Part shown: piece after piece, positions 5,996 to 7,631 of the stretch | Layout: each line of letters begins with the position of its first letter | How positions within the stretch are numbered: the stretch's first letter is position 1 | Assembly: GCA_021808985.1 (NCBI GenBank) | Contig: JAKBAQ010000138.1 | Span: 1 to 7,631 of the forward strand | Length of the DNA: 7,631 bases | Source of the DNA: Pseudomonadota bacterium | Lineage (GTDB): Bacteria > Pseudomonadota > Alphaproteobacteria > Acetobacterales > Acetobacteraceae | Direction: 5' to 3' | Notes under the pieces: model-generated | What the model was told of the DNA's origin: nothing | Seen by the model: only the letters and a program-made list of their open reading frames with translations | Database searches by the model: none | Made by a program: the position numbers and the translations under genes

Positions 5996-6817
5996 TCAAG
6001 GCTGATTTTCAGCGTCGGTTTCATAATAATACACGCCCAGCCGCAGCCGCTTCAGCGGCTCCCCGGCAGCGGTGGCCGGCGCATCGCCGCCGCTCTCCAG
6101 CAGTTTCTCGTTGGCCCGCCGCAGCATCCTGTCCGCCATCATGGTCAGCGCCGGACGCACCGCCTCCATCTGGCTGGCGCTTATCCCGTTATGGAACAGC
6201 GCCCGCTCAATGAACGGCGCCTCATCAGGGTCCAGATTATGCAGCCCGCTGCGCAGATGGTCGCTCACATTGGCGGCGAGAAACAGCATCTTGTCCTTCG
6301 GCGTCCCCGGCGTGAAGGCCCCGCGCAGCAGATAAAGCTGGTCCTCATCGTCACGCTCCACAATGCCGGCCCGCTGCAACTCCTCAATCACCGTGCGCGC
6401 CCGCACATCCACCTTGGCGGCCCGCAGCAGCGAGTCGAAATTCGGCTCCGCATCCGCCCCCCGCGTGCCGAGATGGCGCGGCTCCCCGCTCTCATCCAAA
6501 AACGCCGGGGCTGAAACCCAGGTCGCCACCACCCGCGCCGCCATGTTCACCCCGGCCATCGGGTCGCGCGCCTCGCTCATGCGCGCCTGCATCGCATCAT
6601 CGCGCAGCCGCTTTACCTCACGGCGGTTAATCCCCGTCACCAGGCTTATGGCGCTGTCCGTCGGCGCCTCCTCGGCGCCATGGCGCCCGAGCGCCTCTTC
6701 CACATATATTTTCTTCAGCAGATCGCGCAGCGCGATATACCCCAGCCCGCGCCGCATCAGGTATACGATGAGCGGACTAAGCAAGCGGCGCACCATGGTT
6801 TCGACGTCTGCGTCCAT
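5996..6817 (-). CDS. DUF6502-family protein, putative DNA-binding regulator
   Basis: This 273-residue protein has no signal peptide or membrane helix. The N-terminal segment LLSPLIVYLMRRGLGYIALRD (12-32), then LLKKIYVEEA (33-42) and TDSAISLVTGINRREVKRLR (53-72), fits the DUF6502 family as I recall it. The TDSAISLVTGINRREVKRL stretch reads like a helix-turn-helix. VDVRARTVIEELQRAGIVERDDEDQLYLL (137-165) looks like a second winged-helix unit with its beta wing. DNA binding is therefore a reasonable inference, not established. ATG 6817 is preceded by AGGAAGGAAG (6831-6840) at 13 bases and TAGGGG nearer the start. It is the first gene of a two-gene unit with the secreted DUF5666 protein, the two open reading frames being separated by one base, so the pair should be made together. 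Confidence 0.78.
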   Translation of the reverse strand: MDADVETMVRRLLSPLIVYLMRRGLGYIALRDLLKKIYVEEALGRHGAEEAPTDSAISLVTGINRREVKRLRDDAMQARMSEARDPMAGVNMAARVVATWVSAPAFLDESGEPRHLGTRGADAEPNFDSLLRAAKVDVRARTVIEELQRAGIVERDDEDQLYLLRGAFTPGTPKDKMLFLAANVSDHLRSGLHNLDPDEAPFIERALFHNGISASQMEAVRPALTMMADRMLRRANEKLLESGGDAPATAAGEPLKRLRLGVYYYETDAENQP

Positions 6818-6841
6818 TAACCCCTAAACTCTTCCTTCCTG

Positions 6842-6879
6842 GCGGGCCGGGGAATAATGGCCCGCTTGCCCGGGCCATT
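6842..6879 (-). promoter_or_regulatory. Overlapping inverted repeats in the DUF6502 leader
   Basis: Three segments compete. AATGGCCCG (6856-6864) pairs with CGGGCCATT (6871-6879) across a 6-base loop, while GGCCCGC (6859-6865) pairs with GCGGGCC (6842-6848) across ten bases. The middle segment can join only one partner. In the minus-strand RNA the second hairpin ends just before the AGGAAGGAAG ribosome-binding stretch. This could be an attenuator-like switch or simply a double operator. Confidence 0.4.
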
Positions 6880-6925
6880 GCTTCCCGTCTTCAGCCTGCC
6901 GCCACAATTCTGTGTGCATTTGTCC

Positions 6926-6953
6926 CACATAACCCGCCGCCGTCTTTTTGCAA
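6926..6953 (-). promoter_or_regulatory. Weak candidate promoter for the DUF6502-DUF5666 unit
   Basis: On the minus strand TTGCAA (6953-6948) is followed after 16 bp by TATGTG (6931-6926). Both match the sigma-70 boxes only partly. A start near 6919 would put the overlapping inverted repeats inside the leader RNA. Confidence 0.22.
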
Positions 6954-6992
6954 GCCCCACGGCGCGGAATCCACCACTTTCTTAAGCAAATG

Positions 6993-7008
6993 TTACCGCG
7001 CGCCGTAA
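6993..7008. promoter_or_regulatory. 16-bp dyad, possible operator
   Basis: TTAC-C-GCGCGC-C-GTAA is palindromic at 14 of 16 positions and lies 40 bp upstream of the candidate DUF6502 promoter. It is in the right place for a regulator site and could be a target of the DUF6502 protein itself, but nothing in the sequence proves this. Confidence 0.3.
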
Positions 7009-7023
7009 GCATCGTCTCAGGAT

Positions 7024-7044
7024 ATTTCAATCTTAAATTGAAAT
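7024..7044 (-). terminator. AT-rich inverted repeat at the end of the small membrane-protein gene
   Basis: ATTTCAAT (7024-7031) and ATTGAAAT (7037-7044) are perfect 8-bp arms around a 5-base loop that contains part of the TAA stop (7033-7035). The stem is AT-rich with no T-tract, so termination would be weak at best. Confidence 0.25.
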
Positions 7045-7248
7045 GCGCGGCAGCCCCGCCCGGCCACGCAGCTGGCCCTTCACCCGCGCCAAAACCTTAA
7101 CCGGAATCAGCATGAACAAAAATGCGCCGAGCGGAAAGGCGAGGACCAGAAAATCCCCCACGACGGCAATATCCCGGTTGATGAACCGGCACGCCGACAA
7201 GGCAAAAGCCGTGACAATGCCGAAAAAAATATGATCCAGCGCCGACAT
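7033..7248 (-). CDS. Small two-helix membrane protein, hypothetical
   Basis: I do not recognise this protein. From ATG 7248 it has 71 residues. Two hydrophobic stretches, about 6-23 (HIFFGIVTAFALSACRFI) and 27-50 (AVVGDFLVLAFPLGAFLFMLIPVK), are joined by a short NRD turn. The C-terminal tail KVLARVKGQLRGRAG is strongly basic and would stay in the cytoplasm. Wobble positions are about 70% G/C and almost never A, which supports real coding. The same frame is open upstream to TTG 7407, but that extension is polar, has mixed codon use and looks non-coding, so I chose the internal ATG. No good Shine-Dalgarno precedes it, which lowers confidence. It points in the same direction as the DUF6502 unit, 215 bp upstream of its start. 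Confidence 0.45.
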   Translation of the reverse strand: MSALDHIFFGIVTAFALSACRFINRDIAVVGDFLVLAFPLGAFLFMLIPVKVLARVKGQLRGRAGLPRISI

Positions 7249-7432
7249 GGATTTAAAAATGGCGAGAAGAGGTGACAATGCCGCTGGCCCTTCGTGTCTT
7301 GAGTAAGCTGCCTGATCTTTGGTTGAGTCGACCAGCGAACAACAGCCCAATTTTTCATCCCCGCCATACCCTGCGCGCAATGCCCCGCGCGCCGCCACGG
7401 CTTTCAACGCCTCCGGCGTTTATAAAATATCC
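7249..7432. other. Spacer without a convincing gene
   Basis: Both strands are open in places but codon use is mixed. The only structure seen is AACGCC (7406-7411) with GGCGTT (7415-7420), a 6-bp stem with a TCC loop, 12 bases past the stop of the gene at 7433. On the minus strand no T-run follows, so it is at most a weak terminator. Confidence 0.4.
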
Positions 7433-7631
7433 TTAATATATCTCGATCGGAATAATTGGTTTTAAAATCGCAATAAAATTATCATCCGTCGGCAATGAGA
7501 GCATTAACGGAAAAGACACCTCCAGCCCGAAGCACGCCGCCAGCGCGGAAATATCACGCTTTCTGAAATAATTCAGGTAATCGGGAAAATTGAACTTATA
7601 CCACCTTTTCCCCATCACCAGCCGGTTGAGC
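7433..7631 (-). CDS. Probable SAM-dependent methyltransferase, C-terminal end (5' end outside window)
   Basis: The frame is open to the window edge; 65 complete codons plus TAA (7435-7433) are visible. The segments LVMGKRWYKFNFPDYLNYFRKRDIS and CFGLEV resemble the C-terminal region of class I methyltransferases (Methyltransf_23 type), where a Trp-Tyr run and H-x-x-Y/F-F precede a helix ending in G-F/L. LPTDDNFIAILKP is a typical last beta strand of that family. The SAM-binding Gly-rich loop would lie outside, so it cannot be checked. Such enzymes are common in surface polysaccharide and glycosylation clusters. A hand count gives about 43% GC for 7441-7620, far below its neighbours. GTG 7618 and ATG 7615 are internal codons, not a reliable start. 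Confidence 0.55.
   Translation of the reverse strand, partial: LNRLVMGKRWYKFNFPDYLNYFRKRDISALAACFGLEVSFPLMLSLPTDDNFIAILKPIIPIEIY

Noticed and set aside
5783..6514. 243-codon plus-strand frame across the DUF5666/DUF6502 junction
   Set aside because: Pro/Ala/Arg-rich shadow running across two coupled minus-strand genes; no family resemblance.
6824..7030. 68-codon minus-strand frame upstream of DUF6502
   Set aside because: Composition is unlike a protein, no ribosome-binding site, and it covers the region expected to hold the promoter and leader.

Overview
The window looks like chromosomal DNA of a GC-rich alphaproteobacterium. A hand count of one etfB stretch (2041-2100) gives about 70% GC. 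The style of the gamma-glutamyltransferase-like protein and the oligo-T/oligo-A palindromes between genes suggest Acetobacteraceae/Rhodospirillales. That family placement is inference from recalled patterns, not from a search.

Left part, plus strand: the window opens inside the C-terminal part of a gamma-glutamyltransferase-family protein (1-474). A 137-bp spacer follows, with two hairpins and three tandem 14-bp repeats whose ATGs overlap the preceding stop codons. The third repeat is the start of a class I/II PLP-dependent aminotransferase (612-1769). Next comes a compact fatty-acid/acyl-CoA oxidation operon: etfB (1869-2618), etfA (2621-3550) and a 3-hydroxyacyl-CoA dehydrogenase of the 3-hydroxybutyryl-CoA type (3547-4422). 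The genes are 2 bp apart or overlap by 4 bp. EtfAB would take electrons from acyl-CoA dehydrogenases, and the third enzyme would carry out the NAD-dependent oxidation step of the same pathway.

Centre: the 300-bp convergent intergenic region (4423-4722) has no credible gene but is highly structured. A long imperfect hairpin begins inside the dehydrogenase stop codon. Further on, two perfect 30-bp palindromes sit side by side inside an imperfect outer stem, together able to fold into a 94-nt cloverleaf-like element.

Right part, minus strand: a DUF6502-type cytoplasmic protein with helix-turn-helix-like segments (6817-5996) is followed one base later by a secreted protein with DUF5666-like repeats, a Gly-Ile-Gly-Gly repeat and an acidic Pro-rich tail (5994-4723). 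This uncharacterised pair is the best candidate here for an undescribed system. Its leader carries overlapping inverted repeats that could form alternative RNA structures next to a purine-rich ribosome-binding stretch. Beyond it lie a likely two-helix small membrane protein (7248-7033) and, at the edge, the AT-richer C-terminal end of what looks like a SAM-dependent methyltransferase (7631-7433).
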